61,824 nucleotides of DNA from an uncultured Desulfobacterium sp. (GTDB lineage: Bacteria; Desulfobacterota; DSM-4660; Desulfatiglandales; Desulfatiglandaceae), in NCBI GenBank assembly GCA_900258555.1, contig LT984854.1, positions 916,409 to 978,232 of the forward strand, written 5' to 3'. Below are positions 61,299 to 61,824 of the stretch, piece by piece. The position numbers were made by a program, and so were the translations under genes. How positions within the stretch are numbered: position 1 is the stretch's first letter; the number at the start of each line of letters is the position of its first letter. The notes under the pieces are model-generated. The model did no database searches. It saw only the letters and a list, made by a program, of their open reading frames with translations, and was not told the origin of the DNA.

Positions 61299-61725
61299 GA
61301 ACCTTAAGTTATTTCACCTTATTTATCTCCGCATTTTCAAACACCTGCGATAGGGCTTCAATTGAGAACAGACACACAATTGAAATTAAGATGAAGACCG
61401 AACACATGACCAGCTTAATCCTTTTCTCCATTTACCCTGCTGACAATGCTCTTATGCGACTCAGCGGTACGTCTATCCTTAAAATTCAACACTCGAATGC
61501 CGCTTTCACGAGCGAAATCTTTGTGAAAGGCGTTGTTGGAAGAGCTGTTTCAAAACATATTTTGTCAAATGTGTAAGCCTGACCTTAATGTCTTCCCACA
61601 TTTATACAGAAGAAGACCATTTAATAGCATCTGCGGTTAAAGAGAAAATGAAAAAGACGAGAAATGATTGTTTCACCAACCGCCTTTCTTGCTTTTATTA
61701 TAGTATATGGCTAGTTATTTAATTA
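61299..61725. other. Intergenic stretch, no supported gene
   Basis: About 430 bases. A 61-codon plus-strand frame (61391-61576) has no SD and no family. On the minus strand a short peptide (KDFARESGIRVLNFKDRRTA) near 61430-61540 reads protein-like but is closed by stops. A gene remnant is possible. Confidence 0.35.
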
Positions 61726-61788
61726 TTGATTCCTGAGAAGTAACTATTGTATATTATCTACAAATATGCTATACATGAATCATGTATA
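61726..61788 (+). promoter_or_regulatory. Promoter with palindromic operator at right edge
   Basis: TTGATT (61726-61731), 18 bases, then TATATT (61750-61755). A perfect 19-base palindrome, TATACATGA-A-TCATGTATA, occupies 61770-61788, at about +8 to +26. The layout fits a repressor that blocks a plus-strand gene beyond the window. Confidence 0.45.
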
Positions 61789-61824
61789 AGAAAACAAGCC
61801 CCCAATTAAAGTTATTCGGTGTAG

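Noticed and set aside
61391-61576. 61-codon frame near the right edge
   Set aside because: No SD and a protein-like reading exists on the opposite strand as well; at best a gene remnant.
1-61824. CRISPR arrays, tRNA or rRNA genes
   Set aside because: No regularly spaced short repeats, cloverleaf-like sequences or rRNA motifs were seen on reading; small RNAs could be missed without a covariance search.

Overview
The window looks like a chromosomal segment from a Gram-negative, flagellated anaerobe of the Deltaproteobacteria/Desulfobacterota type. This placement is an inference. It rests on the outer-membrane carrier LolA, TatA, RNase J, an EF-P-like EfpL, a DsrE-like selenoprotein with UGA read as selenocysteine, DUF169 and flavin-reductase genes, and cysteine-rich small proteins. 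No rRNA, tRNA or CRISPR array was found.

Layout. (1) 1-2.8 kb: end of an unknown gene, then rlmH, threonine synthase and a small hypothetical gene. (2) 2.8-16.2 kb: an accessory flagellar region. A 2,871-residue multi-domain glycosyltransferase on the plus strand sits behind a good sigma-54 promoter. It converges on a minus-strand operon of flagellin, a small ORF, flbT and flaF that sits behind a near-perfect sigma-28 promoter. Broken IS66 and IS1634 pieces lie just upstream of the flagellin promoter, and two diverged direct repeats (about 3.1 and 15.8 kb) flank the whole block. (3) 16.2-28.8 kb: housekeeping genes, mostly minus strand: two ABC-2 permeases, lolA, ftsK, rnj, ssb, tatA, sucCD, and a response regulator-PilZ-oligoribonuclease group. 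(4) 28.9-36.2 kb: the classical thrS-infC-rpmI-rplT-pheS-pheT-merR operon, with infC apparently starting at AUA. (5) 36.3-38 kb: DsrE-like selenoprotein, DUF169 and flavin reductase-like genes. (6) 38.4-45.5 kb: an alpha-glucan operon: GT4 glucan synthase-like enzyme, GH57 enzyme, a plant-type alpha-glucan water dikinase with a CBM45-like N-terminus, and a TIM-barrel isomerase. (7) 45.6-48.1 kb: deacetylase, acetyltransferase and metallo-beta-lactamase fold genes. (8) 48.2-57 kb: a three-gene defence-like operon: PLD-SNF2 helicase, Eco57I-like DNA methyltransferase, RecF-like ATPase. (9) 57-61.8 kb: lipoprotein, cysteine-rich protein, efpL, ftsY, a YitT-like gene, and a promoter with a palindromic operator at the right edge.

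How the parts work together. The flagellin block combines alphaproteobacterial-type FlbT/FlaF control with an enzyme chain that could build and attach a flagellin glycan. The glucan operon has enzymes to extend, trim or rearrange, and phosphorylate an alpha-glucan, as plants do with starch. The 48-57 kb operon has the parts of a restriction or anti-phage system but does not match a named set that I recognise.
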